Positions 41,916 to 53,810 of a DNA stretch of 64,000 nucleotides are shown here, in pieces. The translations under genes and the position numbers were made by a program. The stretch's first letter is position 1; the number at the start of each line of letters is the position of its first letter. This stretch comes from Nelumbo lutea (lineage: Eukaryota; Streptophyta; Magnoliopsida; Proteales; Nelumbonaceae). The stretch is from NCBI GenBank assembly GCA_022828595.1, contig JAKGHH010000002.1:72946383-73010382 (forward strand). Reading direction: 5' to 3'. The notes under the pieces are model-generated. The model did no database searches. It was not told the origin of the DNA and saw nothing but the letters and a program-made list of their open reading frames with translations.

Positions 41916-42411
41916 AGTATCTCTATCTTTTGTAAAAGGTCAGTGGACCTTACATTGATATATAAAAAGGTCAGTCGACTCGGCCTTGCTTTGTTTCCAT
42001 CACTTAGTCTCTCTGTGATCTGCAATATCTCTAATAAAAAAAATCGAGATTCTGTGCAATCAGGAACGAAGAACTAAGAATATATATCTTGATACAAATA
42101 AAATTATCGTATTGTCATTGTTTGGATTCACACCATATATGAACCTGGCTATATCTATACAACAATGTAATATTCTTTGTCTAGGCTAATTTTGCCATTC
42201 CATCAATTGTTTTTTCGACAATGCAGATGACTCCTTCAAAAGATTTTATTGACTTGAGTTGTAGAAATTCATAAATCATGCGGAATCGGTGTAGTCAAGA
42301 ATTGTAGCTAGTGGAGTCAAAAGCTTCATAAATTTTAAAATGTATTTACTTTTTTATATTATCAACTGCTTCAGAAAAGTCCTTATGCCCATTTGAAAGG
42401 GTTTTTGTTGC
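41916..42411. other. Intergenic with a block resembling the ATPD 3' flank
   Basis: No gene is seen. About 90 bp at 42190-42280 (GCCATTCCATCAATTG, then AGATTTTATTGA and TTGTAGAAATTCAT) resembles 18793-18880 downstream of the ATP synthase gene. Confidence 0.45.
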
Positions 42412-42840
42412 TGTCAAAATGGGCCGAGGGAAACAATGTACCTTCACTTCCGTAGACGAGGGCTTACTGATGATGTGTCCGAGGGCTGATAGAGCCGAGG
42501 GCCTATAAGTCCAACATGTAGAGGAAGAAGTAGGTTAAAGGATCTCGGTGTTATCCTAAGGGTAGAGATTCTGGCAATTAAGTTAGTAAGTGTGTATATA
42601 AAGGGTTTGACGAGGCCTGAATAGAATAGTTCAGACAAGTTCACCAGGGAGTTAAAGAAATTAGAGCAATAAATGCCAAGATAGCTTACCCAAGGAGTGA
42701 CGCCATTTATTTATACTTGAACCTGCCTGGAGTTTGTTATAAGCAAACGGCCAAGATGCGATCCGGCCTGTGCCACATATCACCATCTTGGGCCTTCCAT
42801 GTGCGCCTATGTCATTGGGCCTGCCATGTGCGCCTACATC
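42412..42840 (-). repeat. Solo LTR of family B
   Basis: Plus-strand ends TGTCAAAATGGGCCGAGGG and GTGCGCCTACATCA match the LTR at 16233-16771. So does the block TATTTATACTTGA followed by GCCTGG near 42705-42730. It is about 110 bp shorter. No internal element sequence adjoins it. The text GGGCCT(T/G)CCATGTGCGCCTA is duplicated at 42793-42833. Confidence 0.7.
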
Positions 42841-43129
42841 ATCTTTCATGCAGTGACTTTTGGCATTGTATAAGTCAAGAAATCTACAAAATTGTGAAGT
42901 CCAATTTTGAAAAAATCTAAAAAGCCAAATAGAGGTCCTTGAAGCTATTGTAACTCGAAGAAGCCATCCCAAATGGGCTCTTTATATAATTAGTTCAAAA
43001 TCAATTAGTTTAAGTCCAAATAATACACCTAAATTGACCCCATGTACACTTATATTTTCATTTAAATTAGCTTTTGGAAGTAGCTCTCTAAATGCAGCTC
43101 AATCACCGTAGAAGTAGCTCTCTCAATAC

Positions 43130-43132
43130 ACT

Positions 43133-43163
<31 letters not shown>

Positions 43164-43375
43164 AAATAAAATATATTTTTATTATATAATACATTATTAA
43201 GTCAGGCTCGGGCTCAAGCCGGGCTTTTTTGAGAAAGCCCGAACCCAGCCCGAAAAAGGTTGAGCCCAATGTTTTAGACCCGAGGTCGAGCTCGCGGGCC
43301 TAAAATCCTATCCAAACCCAACTTAGATCGGGTTGGGCCAAGCTAGCCCGTTTGGGCTACCGGTGAACAGGTCTA
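43130..43375. mobile_element. Right-half fragment of GACCTGTTCATGGG hAT element
   Basis: The text AAGTCAGGCTCGGGCTCAAG, then CGGGCTTTTTTGA, and the right end CGGTGAACAGGTCTA match the right half of the 38499 element. A (TA)n run at 43134-43160 precedes it. The left end is missing. Confidence 0.6.
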
Positions 43376-44333
43376 GTCTTCATACCTAAATTGCAAGTAA
43401 AGATTATTAGATTATCGTAGTCAATGATCCTCAATCTTTAGATGGAGTGGTTGGGATCAATGTCTTCAAAATCAACCTAGAGGACTAATCATTGTTGCCT
43501 TTGAATTGTTGTCACAAGTTTGATGATTTAGATGGAATGGGTCAAACCATGCCACATCATATAAGTATACACACACATGGTTTAATTTATATAAGTATAC
43601 ACATCATATATATTGTTGTCACAATATATATCGGTCTAATTTATATTTTATGTAGTTTTTCATATTTCATAAATACAAAGCTAAAAATTATATTTTGAGG
43701 CAAAATCTTTTCTTTGGTAAAATGGGTGAGCCAAGGTGCCTTTGGCCCATGGAGCACATAGAATTATTAATTAATTAAGTATTACTTTATTTCATTAATA
43801 AATAATTATTAATTAATTAAAGAATAATTAATAATTTTTTATATATATTTGATAACTAATACTTTATTAATAATTTATTTACGAAATTAAGTAATATAGT
43901 TTAATTGGCAATATTATTTTTCATTATTAAATAAATATTATTAATTAATTAATTATCATTGGTTATTCATATTTAATTTATTATTGTTGTTTATTATTAA
44001 TTTACTTAAATAATAAAGGTTTTCTCATTTTTCTTCATTTTTTCATTTATTCGCACGTGTAGAACTAACTAGAGTGCTTCTAAGCACATAAGAGTGTTCA
44101 TCTACTCACATGAGTAGATTTCAAAGCTTGAAAGAATAGGCTATGATTATATATGCATTTCCTTTTAACATATATAAATAATATAGACAATAACTATTTA
44201 TTAATGTCAATAAATTAGCTAATTATCTAATTAGATAATTAAATAATAAAATATTAATAATTAATAATTAAATATACAATAATAGAAAAGCTGTTGATTA
44301 AAATAATATTTCATTAATTAATGTATCGAATCA
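43376..44333. other. Very AT-rich tract, no gene
   Basis: Dominated by TTAATTAA and ATTATTAATT words between 43750 and 44340. No ORF with family features and no element ends were recognised. Confidence 0.4.
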
Positions 44334-44341
44334 TGATTATG

Positions 44342-44796
44342 CAGGGATGTCAATTTCCCCATCCCTATCAGTACCCAACATTAGGTCTTGATGGGGATTG
44401 CTTTGGTAGGGTTAGGACAGAAATGGGAATTGCTTTGATAGGGTAAGGACAGGATGGGTATTAATAGGGATCCTCGACTAGGGTTAGGGTTGGGGTGGGG
44501 AATGAAGTCCCCACCCTGCCCTGGCCTCGATTATATATATATATATTTCAAATATTATTTATATCTTAAAATTTTCTTTTATTTTAAGTATATTAAGTTT
44601 TCAAAAAATAGTGTTAATTAAAAAATTTATGAGATTCAGGTCCTTGCAAGGAACCCTTCTCTATCAAGGATCAGAGATGGAGGACAACTTTTATCCCCAA
44701 TGAGGATCGGAGCAAGGGATAGGGATTTATTTCAAAATCAAGGTCAAGGATAGGGAATATGATCCCTACCCCAAACCTACCTCATTTCCACTCCTA
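44342..44796. mobile_element. Probable hAT-type MITE, CAGGGATGTCAATT
   Basis: The left end is CAGGGATGTCAATTTCCCC and the right end CATTTCCACTCCTA; their pairing is moderate. TGATTATG and TGAGTAGG flank it, agreeing at six of eight positions. The interior consists of repeated GGGGATTG, GGGTTAGG and CCCTACCCC words. Less certain than its neighbours. Confidence 0.5.
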
Positions 44797-44826
44797 TGAG
44801 TAGGAGTGTAAGCTAGGCTAGGGTGG

Positions 44827-45374
44827 TAGGGGTGGAAATGAATCGATCTTTTCACAGGCTATTCAAGCTTGGCTTGTGAAAAGTTCAATTCAACTCGGTC
44901 TAAATCGAGCTTCGTGCCAAGCTCAAGCCCAATATATAGGCATGTTTGCTAGTAAAGCGGGGCTCGGTCCTAATAAAGCTCAACTCATGAGGCTCACAAG
45001 CTTAATCGAGCTTATACATACATACATACATACATACATATGTTAATAAATAACTTTTATTATATGTATAGTAATATTTTTATTTTTGTGTATTATAATA
45101 AATATTATATATATGACAATAAATTATTTTTATAATTCTTAAATATTTATATGTATAATAAAACTAACTTTTATATGTATGATTTTTTATTTTTTATAGG
45201 AAGCTTGCCTCATATTTGAGCTCAAGCTGAGCTGAGCTTGAACATATGAGCTTTTAAGTTGAACCAAATTTTAGCTCAAATCTCTACCTCGAATCACTTG
45301 AGCTTGATGGTTTTTTGGCGAACCATGATCGAATAGCTAGATATTCGACTTAGCTTGGCTTAAATTCACCCTTA
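44827..45374. mobile_element. Probable hAT-type MITE, TAGGGGTGGAAATG
   Basis: The ends TAGGGGTGGAAATGAATC and TTAAATTCACCCTTA pair. TAGGGTGG and TTGGGTAG flank it, agreeing at six of eight positions. Subterminal AAGCTTGGCTTG/CAAGCTGAGCTGAGCTTG words and a (CATA)n run at 45017-45040 are inside. No coding capacity. Confidence 0.6.
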
Positions 45375-45382
45375 TTGGGTAG

Positions 45383-45959
45383 CCTTAGATTAGGACGAGT
45401 TGAGGTCAACCTAACCCAAATGAAGTTATTGAACCCTCAACCATAAACCTAATGCAACCTAAACTTTTGGAGTTAGTGTTGGGTTCAAACTTTTCAATAT
45501 ATATAGTTATGGTATACTATAGTTATGAATTTAGAAAAAAAAAATGCATATTTTTCTATAATTTTGATTATAAAAGTAGTTAACATTTAATATTTTCTTT
45601 TTTCATATAATTTATTATTTAATTGGCTTGCTAGTTCGAGTGCTAAGCCCCATAATTATTATTAAGCATAATGTATGGGCCAATCAAGCAATTACAACAT
45701 TAAAAGTAATTAATGGTCTATAGAAACTTGACCTAAGAGTTTCCCCATATGTAGAACTTAAATGAAATTTTACTAAAACTTTTTTTTGAATATCTAAAAT
45801 TTTAACTTATTGACTATTGTTCAGATATATTAATTAAACAATTCAAATGTCTTATTCATTATATTATTTTAAACATAATAACATTTAATCGATGATTATG
45901 AGAAAATGACGCCACAAAAAATGTCCTAAAATGAAGATGATTTTAATTTGTGAAAATAA
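45383..45959. other. AT-rich intergenic, no gene
   Basis: Nothing recognised apart from A/T-rich low complexity. Confidence 0.3.
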
Positions 45960-46360
45960 TTAATTGTTCGCTATTAAATATAAAGATTTTGTAACAGATA
46001 CCTAATTACCCATCACTATAAATAAAGATTTTGTGATTGACATTAAACTATTCATCACTATAAATCAACTTTTATGATTTTGTGACAAATATTTAATTGT
46101 CTGTCACTATAATTCGCCATTTAGTGACAATGGTTCAATTGTCCGTCACTATAATTCAACATTTAGTGACGATGATTAAGTCATTCGTTACTATAAGTTA
46201 ATCAATTGTGACAGATGACAATTGCCCATCACTATATAACAAGATTTTGTACTTTAGTAACGAACATTCAGTTGTCTATCACCATAATTCACCATTTAAT
46301 GATGATGATTTAATCGGCAGTGACTATAACGCAAAATTTAGTGACGATGATTAATTATTT
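45960..46360. repeat. Array of GTCACTATAA motifs spaced 40-50 bp
   Basis: At least eight copies of (C/T)(A/G)TCACTATAA occur at about 46011, 46053, 46103, 46145, 46185, 46229, 46278 and 46320, alternating with TTTAGTGACGATGATT-like words. Adjacent motifs are partly inverted (AGTGAC and GTCACT). Clustered short subterminal repeats of this sort are typical of CACTA (En/Spm) element ends, but no CACTA terminus was found, so the assignment is a guess. Confidence 0.7.
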
Positions 46361-46890
46361 TTTTAATTTTAAAAATTGTCTATCAAGATTTTTTAATTAT
46401 TTCATTAATTTTAAAAAAATACTTTAATTTTTATTTGTTTTAGTTATTAATTATTTTAATATTTTTATGCTCATTAATTATTTTTTTAATTTTAATTGCT
46501 TCATTTATTAATTATTTTTTTTATTAATTTATTATTTTTTATTCATATTGTTTCAATATTATTTTGAAGTTAAAAATTATTTTTTATGAGATAATGCAAA
46601 TTGAACTCAACATTTCCAAATAGTATGTTCTAGAGGTACAATAGTAAAATTAGTGAATTTCGGATGGTAAAGGATTGATCCAAAACAAACAAACTTATGG
46701 ATCCAGAGCCTCTAAAAAGTAGAAAAGCACATATGCTTCTTTTCAGATTTCATACACCAATAATATATTTTTAACTTTTCATAATTCAGATTTCAGATTT
46801 ATCAAACGCCACCTAAGTCAAATGATGGAACACTCTTAATGCCAAGGAAGCAAGAAATTAAAAGATGCTACCATGACAACACTCTTAACT
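46361..46890. other. AT-rich intergenic, no gene
   Basis: 46370-46570 is a run of TTAATTATTTT-like words with no other structure. The rest shows nothing recognised. Confidence 0.3.
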
Positions 46891-47580
46891 AGTTAACCTA
46901 AACCAAGGGGGTGAATTGGCTACTAAAAATATTTCCCCCAATTAATGCATTCTAAAACAATGAATGCAAACTTGATGGAACGAAAGGTTGTGTGTGTGTG
47001 TGTTAATCAATGTAATGCAAGTAATTAAACAATCAAATAAATGAAATAGACAAGTAAAGAAAAAAATTATAGAAATATAAAGTACATAAGGAGTTTTGTA
47101 GAGGTTCAACCAAACTCAAGCCTATGTCCTCTCCTAAAAAACCTCTTGAGAATTCCATTAAAATCAATTTGGGCTTCTGGTGTCAGCCAAATCTTACAAC
47201 CAATAGGACTTTCTTGTGCCTACAAGACCTAAACCAATTGAATTTTCAGGTGTCAACCAAACATGAACAATTGGGTTGTGGGTTTTAACCAAACCTTAAA
47301 ATGATGTTCAAACTAAAAGGCACAGATGGCAACAAATATAAAAATGTAAAGTTCAAATACAAAGCAAATGCCTCTAAATATATAACAAGCTAACAATAAC
47401 AAATACAAAGCAAACAATATCAATGCAAGAGTATCCACAATATCTATAGGCTCAAGCTCTTGAAGAGATTCAATAATATCTTAGTGAGAAGCAGTTAAGA
47501 CAAGAGGCTACTAAATTTTCTTACTATACAACTAATTTATCTAAAAAATATATTCTTTTAAAGGAAACTCTTGTTCACAA
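46891..47580 (+). repeat. Dispersed LTR-like repeat D, copy 1
   Basis: The text begins TAACCTAAACCAAGGGGGTG and can be followed along the copy at 59188-59860. Shared words are CGAAAGGTTGTGTGTGTG, TACATAAGGAG, GAGGTTC.ACCAAAC and CCTCTTGAGAATT. A (GT)n run is at 46988-47003. 'Aagaggggggtgaattgg'-type text is common in LTRs of plant copia elements, so an LTR fragment is likely. No ORF of note. Confidence 0.5.
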
Positions 47581-47986
47581 ATTCTATCTTTTTCTTAGAA
47601 GAAAACATTAATTCAAGTTCTTATGTTCGTTGTGAGCTCCAGGAAGCTCATGGCTGGCTTAAAGAGATGGAGTCGCCACCCATTTTTTTAAAGAAAATGG
47701 GCCCTCATTTTCAGACTTGAAAGTTCAACTTTAGCTCTTCGATAGTGACTCCATCCTTCATGGGAAGGGCACTGAACCGAAAGGTTTAGGGTCTCAAAGA
47801 TTGGGAGAGGGAATGTGTTAAGCACTCCTCTCTCCAAGCTGCTATTGCAACCCATTACAAGAGTAATTTGAGCTCAAATTCTAGTGAAGAACGAATTAAC
47901 AGGATTTTTGAAAGCTCCTGAAATCTAGCACAAACGTTCTCAACTTCTCCTAGAATTGATTTAGGGTGATGTTATTGGGTTTAAGG
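47581..47986. other. Possible LTR relic (GGAGTCGCCACCC text), no gene
   Basis: AAGAGATGGAGTCGCCACCC (47660-47680) is followed by ATTTTTTTAAAGAAAATGGG, a wording found in LTRs of plant gypsy elements. No boundaries or coding domains could be fixed. Confidence 0.35.
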
Positions 47987-48214
47987 CAAGGTTCTAAATA
48001 TTGACACGAGCCGGCGTATCGACCTGTGTCGGTACATTTTTTTTACGTTTTATTTATTTCTTTGAAACCAATTCAGTGGGGTTCGTTTAAGGCCCAGCTA
48101 CCCTTTGAACTGGTGGTTGATCCAATACAACCCCTAGAGGGGCATATCAGTAGGCCATCAGCACGATACGTATCGGCTAATACGGGGCGATACGTATCAA
48201 TACTTTGAACTTTG
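47987..48214. mobile_element. MITE, CAAGGTTCAAA family, second copy
   Basis: The ends CAAGGTTCTAAATATTGA and TCAATACTTTGAACTTTG pair. GTTTAAGG and GTCTTAGG flank it, agreeing at six of eight positions. The interior words CGATACGTATCGGCTAATAC and CCCCTAGAGGGG parallel the 40286 copy. Confidence 0.75.
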
Positions 48215-49838
48215 GTCTTAGGTACTAGTTTCCCTAAAATCCTCGCCTCTCTACCTCTTTTTCTCAATCTAGAGGAAGCTAGGGATGCAAGTTTCCTAGG
48301 GTTTTAGGACTTTAAGCAATCTAAAACTAAACTAAAAGCAAAGAGATAGTAGAATGAGATGCTTACCTCTCGTGTATAACCTTGAAACAAATTTTCCTAC
48401 AAATAAAAGGACTTCAAACAAAAATTGAGCAATGCACGGACCTAGGCTGAGCATTTCTAGTGTTAAGTTTGGAAAACAGGGGATAAGGCTTGAGCTTGGC
48501 TTCAGAGATTTCAAGATTTTAAGCAGAATGGGTGTATTACGGAGGTTGGGAAACTACTCCTCTCCTCCCCCCTCAAGCTCGAGTTGGGCCTCTATTTATA
48601 GAGGAAAAGGGAGGGAGGTGGGTCTAATTCGTTTAGCTACAATGTTTGTGATTTCGTAGATCTCTTTCACTGAAATAGGCAAGAGTTTTGAGAGAGAAGG
48701 GCCTAAATTGACCATTCATTCTTTGTGCAACAAATTTTCTCAAGTTTGCTGTGCTTATTATGGATTCCATGCATCCAATGAGGGATTGGGGCATGCCGGA
48801 CATTGCAGCCCCGTATTTGGGGCTGCCAATGGCAAAAAACATTAATTTGATAAACTTTTAAATGGTTTTGTCCTTTCTTAGTTTCAAGTGGGGGTTTGTT
48901 TGGTATTTTGAGATTTTTAAGCCTATTAAGCTTGAATTCATTGGTCCAGGTGTTTTAATGGGGTCAAGTAAGGTGTTTACGTCAGTCCCCACCCTCTTAA
49001 GATCCTAGGTTGGATAGCTGATGTGGTGATTCAATTTGATGCATCAAAATAGCGTCTTCCTTGTTTAACGGTAAAACAATTGAATTAGGATGTGAAACTT
49101 GATGTGTTGGGATTTTTTGGGTCTCTAAACATGGTGGCGGGGTCTGATTAGTTAAATAAGGTTTGGATGATGGGGACTCATGATAGTTGAGCTTTTGATC
49201 AATAAGATTCGTCAAAACGGAAAAAAAAAAAGGCTTGATGTTGGGTCAAACAAGAAAATTTTGGGATAAAATTGGTGGGTAGGTATGGATTGGGCTTATG
49301 AGGTTATTGGAAGAATTTGACTGTGTTAGGTATGTGCAGATCATGGGTTTTAGGTTCAAGGAGCGTCATAGTGTTATACGCGTCAAAATGGAATCTCTGA
49401 TAAATGATTGGATAAATTCAAGAATTTAAGGTTGAAATTTTGTGTGATTGGTTATTTAAGGATTTTTTTCATGTGATGGAGTTTGGTCAGGGATCAAGTA
49501 TGGTGTTGTGGCATAATCAAGACCATCGAGAGGGAATCATATAGATTTAATGGTGGATTTATGAGCATTTGGGATAAAATTTGAGTTCTTAAGGTTTTAA
49601 CATATTTTAAAGTGATTGGCGTGGTCCGATCAGGCATACAGAATGTATGATATGGGTCAAAGAAGGTATTGAGCAAAATTTAGGTGCTAACATTCATCAT
49701 TCCAAAACCATTGATTTGTAGTGGTAGAGAGCATATAACTATTAGAGATCTATTGGAATGGATTAATCCATTCTTAGAAATGTGTAATTGAGCTCCCAAT
49801 GAGATGGAAAGCATACCATAAGAGGTAATAGTCATCAT
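48215..49838. other. Intergenic, no gene recognised
   Basis: Small ORFs on both strands (for example minus 48997-49215 and 49494-49889) show no domain I know. The text from 47.6 to 49.0 kb could be one retroelement fragment. Nothing else is supported. Confidence 0.35.
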
Positions 49839-51240
49839 TGTTAGACAATGTATGCCCTTAGCTCTAATCAAGTTGATGTAATTAAACATTTATTTATAAA
49901 TAAAATTAGAACAATATTGTTTCATGTGTGTTTTGATATGTTTCAATGTTTTGCCCCTTAAATAGGATATTCATGAAACTTATGTTAGTTTAGAATGTTT
50001 TCAACCATTAGATAAACTTTAGAAGTTTATCATGTCAAGGATGACACTATTATACTACAGAATTGGTGGAGCAGTTTATCTTAACTACTAGGGTAAGACC
50101 AAAAGTATAATCAGTGGGTGTTTGTTGAAATACTGAACATGGACCATTTCTAATTATGCCTTCGAGTTTAGACATAGATGAGCAAAATTGAAAAGTTGAA
50201 CTTAACCCTAAACTTTATAATAATGGTATTATATTAGTTGTTGGATTAGGCTTCTTTTGGTGTACCAACTCATGAAATCCTCTAAAGGTCAAATACCTAG
50301 GTACATTGGAGCAATTTGGAATAGCACTTGAGTGGGTGATAATTGTAACATGATCAACCACTTTTTCAAACAAAGATAATATCCTAGTTTACACTCTCTG
50401 ATGGAAACCAAAAATTGTCAAAATGGAATTTCAAAATGTTTTGGAGTCAATTTGCAAAATGTATTTATATTTATAAATAATTTATTTAATGAAATGCTTT
50501 GCAAAAAAAAAATTAATCATAGGATCCATTCAAGCAGAGTGTGTGACATTGCATTTCACATATAGGGAAGAGGACATTCCCTATGGACGATATATAGATA
50601 TTATAGGTTGAAAGGTTAAGAGAAAACGTCTTCTAGGATGAAACTTGATTAGACTTATTTCTCATATTAAACCACTTGTTTTGGGGTTCATAGGGTGGTT
50701 GAAACCCATATCCCACTTATGATTATGTGTTGGGCCAATTCCAAGTCCAATAAGATTGGGTGGGTGGTTCACAAGGTTTAACTAGTGAATTCGGCCCATT
50801 TAATTTATTACATGGTTTGAACCCACATGATTTAGTGTGAAAATTTATTGGGTCTCATGCCATACAATATTCGGGTAAAATTATCTATTTGAAATAATGA
50901 ATTAAAATAACTCGAGAATGTTAATCCAATTCCAAAATTAGTCACATACTTTGTTTTAATTACTAGGAGATTGGATAATTGGATAGTTTGGATGGAATTG
51001 GGAATGGTTTGGATTTTTCAAAATTCTGGTTAGAATTGTTTCCTAGTTAGAAACTTCTAATGTTGGAAATTTGATTTGGAAACCCTTGTAGGATTGAAAA
51101 AGACTCTAGCTCTATATATGATAGAGTATAAGAGATTATCCTAGAAATCATCATCAATTCTCCTACCTCCAAACCCTAGTTTGACTAAGGCCAAAAGGAG
51201 AGCTCTCTCTCTTTTCTCTTGATTTTTCAGCAAAAACTAT
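49839..51240 (+). repeat. Long LTR (TGTTAGAC family), second copy
   Basis: It begins TGTTAGACAATGTATGCCC and parallels 11513-13190 block by block: AATCAAGTTGATGTA near the start, GGTAAGACC, TGTTGGATTAGGC, ACACTCTCTGATGGAA, AGTGAATTCGGCCC and CATGCCATACAA. It is much more AT-rich, as expected for an older copy. No internal domains lie immediately downstream. The right end is uncertain. Confidence 0.6.
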
Positions 51241-52597
51241 AGATTTATCAAGTCATTAACAACTGCATTCAACAAGAATAATTGGAAAGCACATTGATTC
51301 ACAAAGAAATACATGATCAAGTTCTTGCTATTTTGTTGTGCCATCTTCAGTTTACAACTGAATTTTGGTATCACCACTTTAGGAGATGTAATTATGGTAT
51401 CGACATCAAGTAACATTCCCACTTTGATCTAGACATCAAATTTGATTAAATAATCCTAGAAGAAAATTGTTTATTGTTGGAAGTTTCAATTTCTCCTTGG
51501 GGCTCAAATCAGTCCACATAACACTCAAAGCATTATGTTCTGATCTAGGACTGAAATTAATCTGGTTTGATTCTTGGTCCAAAATGTTTAGAATAGTTCT
51601 ATCCAATTTGGCTAGTTTCCTTTTTATTTTGGGAATTAAGTTCTCATATTAATGGGCATATGGTCTGAATAATTTCAATTTATTTCTATTGTAATTTAAC
51701 GATATCTTGTGTTGGATTCAATGGTTGAATGGCTGGAAAGTGGTGGTGATCAAATTAATTTTGTTTCATTCTAAATGAAAGCACATAAGACAATTTCCTA
51801 TGTCTTGTGTTGTTTGTAATTAATTTTTGTTTTTCTTTTTAAGCAAGTTGTATTAGGATTTTTTCCAATGTAAGAATTAGAAATTTAGGTTTTTCTTTCG
51901 TTTTTCATTGGGAGAATTGGTGGAGAATTCATTATCAAGGAGTTCAAGTTTGATGCATGGTGGAGACCAAGATCAATGCAAAGAAGAAAATTTTCACTAC
52001 TATCTTAATCAACACAAGAGTAGGTTTACATGCAAGAACAGCTTATCAATAGCCATATATAAACAAAACAACTCAAACTAACTTAGTTGCTAGAGTTCAC
52101 AAATGATCAACTCGGGAAGGAAGATCCCAATAGTTGGGCAAGAATAATCTCAACGACTTCTTAAACAAGGCTCACCTATAAAATTGATAAAGCACAGGGA
52201 TCTCTTCCTCCTCCTAATTAAAGACTCCACCTCTAATTTCTTCTCTTTGAAAAACAACTATATAGAATATGTACAAGTTATGCACAGGTTGTTTTTCACA
52301 AGCCTTGGTTCAAAACTTTGCTCTTACTTTCATGTCTTTTTGGATCAAGCTAAATACCTCAATTTATAGAGGATTTGAAAGCAAATGACCATTTGCTAGA
52401 TGTTGGATGAATTTTATCTTCTTTGAAAATGATTCAAATTTCCCCCAACTTGTTAAAAGGCTTTACATTAATAGCAATAGTCATTGAAACCTTTAAATGG
52501 TCAAATTAGATAGAAATTTTTGAGAATGGAGGAAAAGAGATTGAGGGGAAAAGAGGTGAAGAGTCATAAGGAGAGGGAAGAGAGTGAGGTTTAAATT
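51241..52597. other. Intergenic, no gene recognised
   Basis: No domain-bearing ORF, repeat or element end was identified in this AT-rich stretch. Confidence 0.3.
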
Positions 52598-52870
52598 TTG
52601 AAAGTCAAAGAATGAAATGTGGAAGAACTTAGACTAAGAAGACTAGGGGATGAAGGCCATGTCGCAGGTGGCTAAGTAAATTGGTAAAAGCCCAAGAGTT
52701 GGGCAGAAAAGCTAGTGGGAAGGTAAGAAACAAGAGATATTGGGTGATGTTGTAGTTTTGAAAGTCAAAGAATGAAATGGGGATGAAGGCTATGTCGCGG
52801 TGAGCTAAGTAAATCGGTGGAAGCCCAAGAGTTGGGGGAAGGTGAGAAACAATCAATAGTGGGTAATTAT
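52598..52870. repeat. Tandem duplication, period about 160 bp
   Basis: TTGAAAGTCAAAGAATGAAA starts both units (52598 and 52758). GATGAAGGC.ATGTCGC, GCTAAGTAAAT and GCCCAAGAGTTGGG recur in order. The second unit is shorter by internal deletions. No gene function is apparent. Confidence 0.75.
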
Positions 52871-53266
52871 AAAAGGAAAGAGAGGGGTGGGGATCACTTA
52901 TTAAAAAAAAAAAAAACTTATTAGAAGTTTCAAGGAGAGAAACAAGAACAAGAGGTTGCAGAGTCTAAGGGGTATTTTTGGAAATTCTAGGGTTAGATCA
53001 AAGGGCTTGAGATTTTAGAACATCAGAAAGAAAAGGAGATGGCAGGGAACTTTGAAGGATGAATAGGTATGGGTTATGACAAAATTTGAGGAGGGTAGGA
53101 ATATTGTAACAATTGGAGGAGACCCTGGGAAGGGATCCCTATGTCATGAAGATCTACAACCTAAGGAACTTTAGAGATGGGAGAGGAAGCGCCTCTTCAA
53201 AATCCCAAGAAAAAAACCATAATAGCTTAGTTGTGGTATCTCATTTAATTGCTAGAAGATTAGACT

Positions 53267-53802
53267 TAGGGTTGTTCACAGGTTGGGTTGGGTTGGGTTG
53301 GATTGGTTTACTGGTGTTTTTCCAATTGACCCGACCTAATCGGTTTACCTAGAAATGAAACCGAAATCGACCCAATACTAAGTAAAATCGACCTGGTCGG
53401 TTTGAATCGGTTTAGGTCGGTTTTGTGAATGATTCTCTCAGTGTGAGCGGCAAAGGATTCAAGTCTAACAAAGCAAAGGCTGGATGCTTGAAAATTAAAA
53501 ATGATTTGATGGATTAAAACTAATATTTTATATATAATAGGTATATTTCTGAAATAAAGCTGAAATATATATAGTAAAACTGAAATATATCAGATATATA
53601 TATAATATATCTGAAATATATTATATATAATTTATATCTAAGTCAGTTTGGGTCGATTTGGTTTTGGCTTCGAACCGAACTATCGGTTTATGTTTTTTGT
53701 AACCCGAAACCGACCAATACTGTAGAAAAACTAACCAACTCGGGTTGGATCGGACCGGGTTGGTCGGTTTGGTCAGTTTGGGTCTTGTTATGAACATCCC
53801 TA
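53267..53802. mobile_element. hAT-type MITE, TAGGGTTGTTCA family
   Basis: The ends TAGGGTTGTTCACAGG and TTATGAACATCCCTA are inverted repeats. ATTAGACT (53259-53266) and ATTAGGCT (53803-53810) form an 8-bp target duplication with one mismatch. Subterminal repeats GGTTGGGTTGGG and GGTCGGTTT are abundant. The middle is (TATA)-rich. Non-coding. Confidence 0.82.
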
Positions 53803-53810
53803 ATTAGGCT

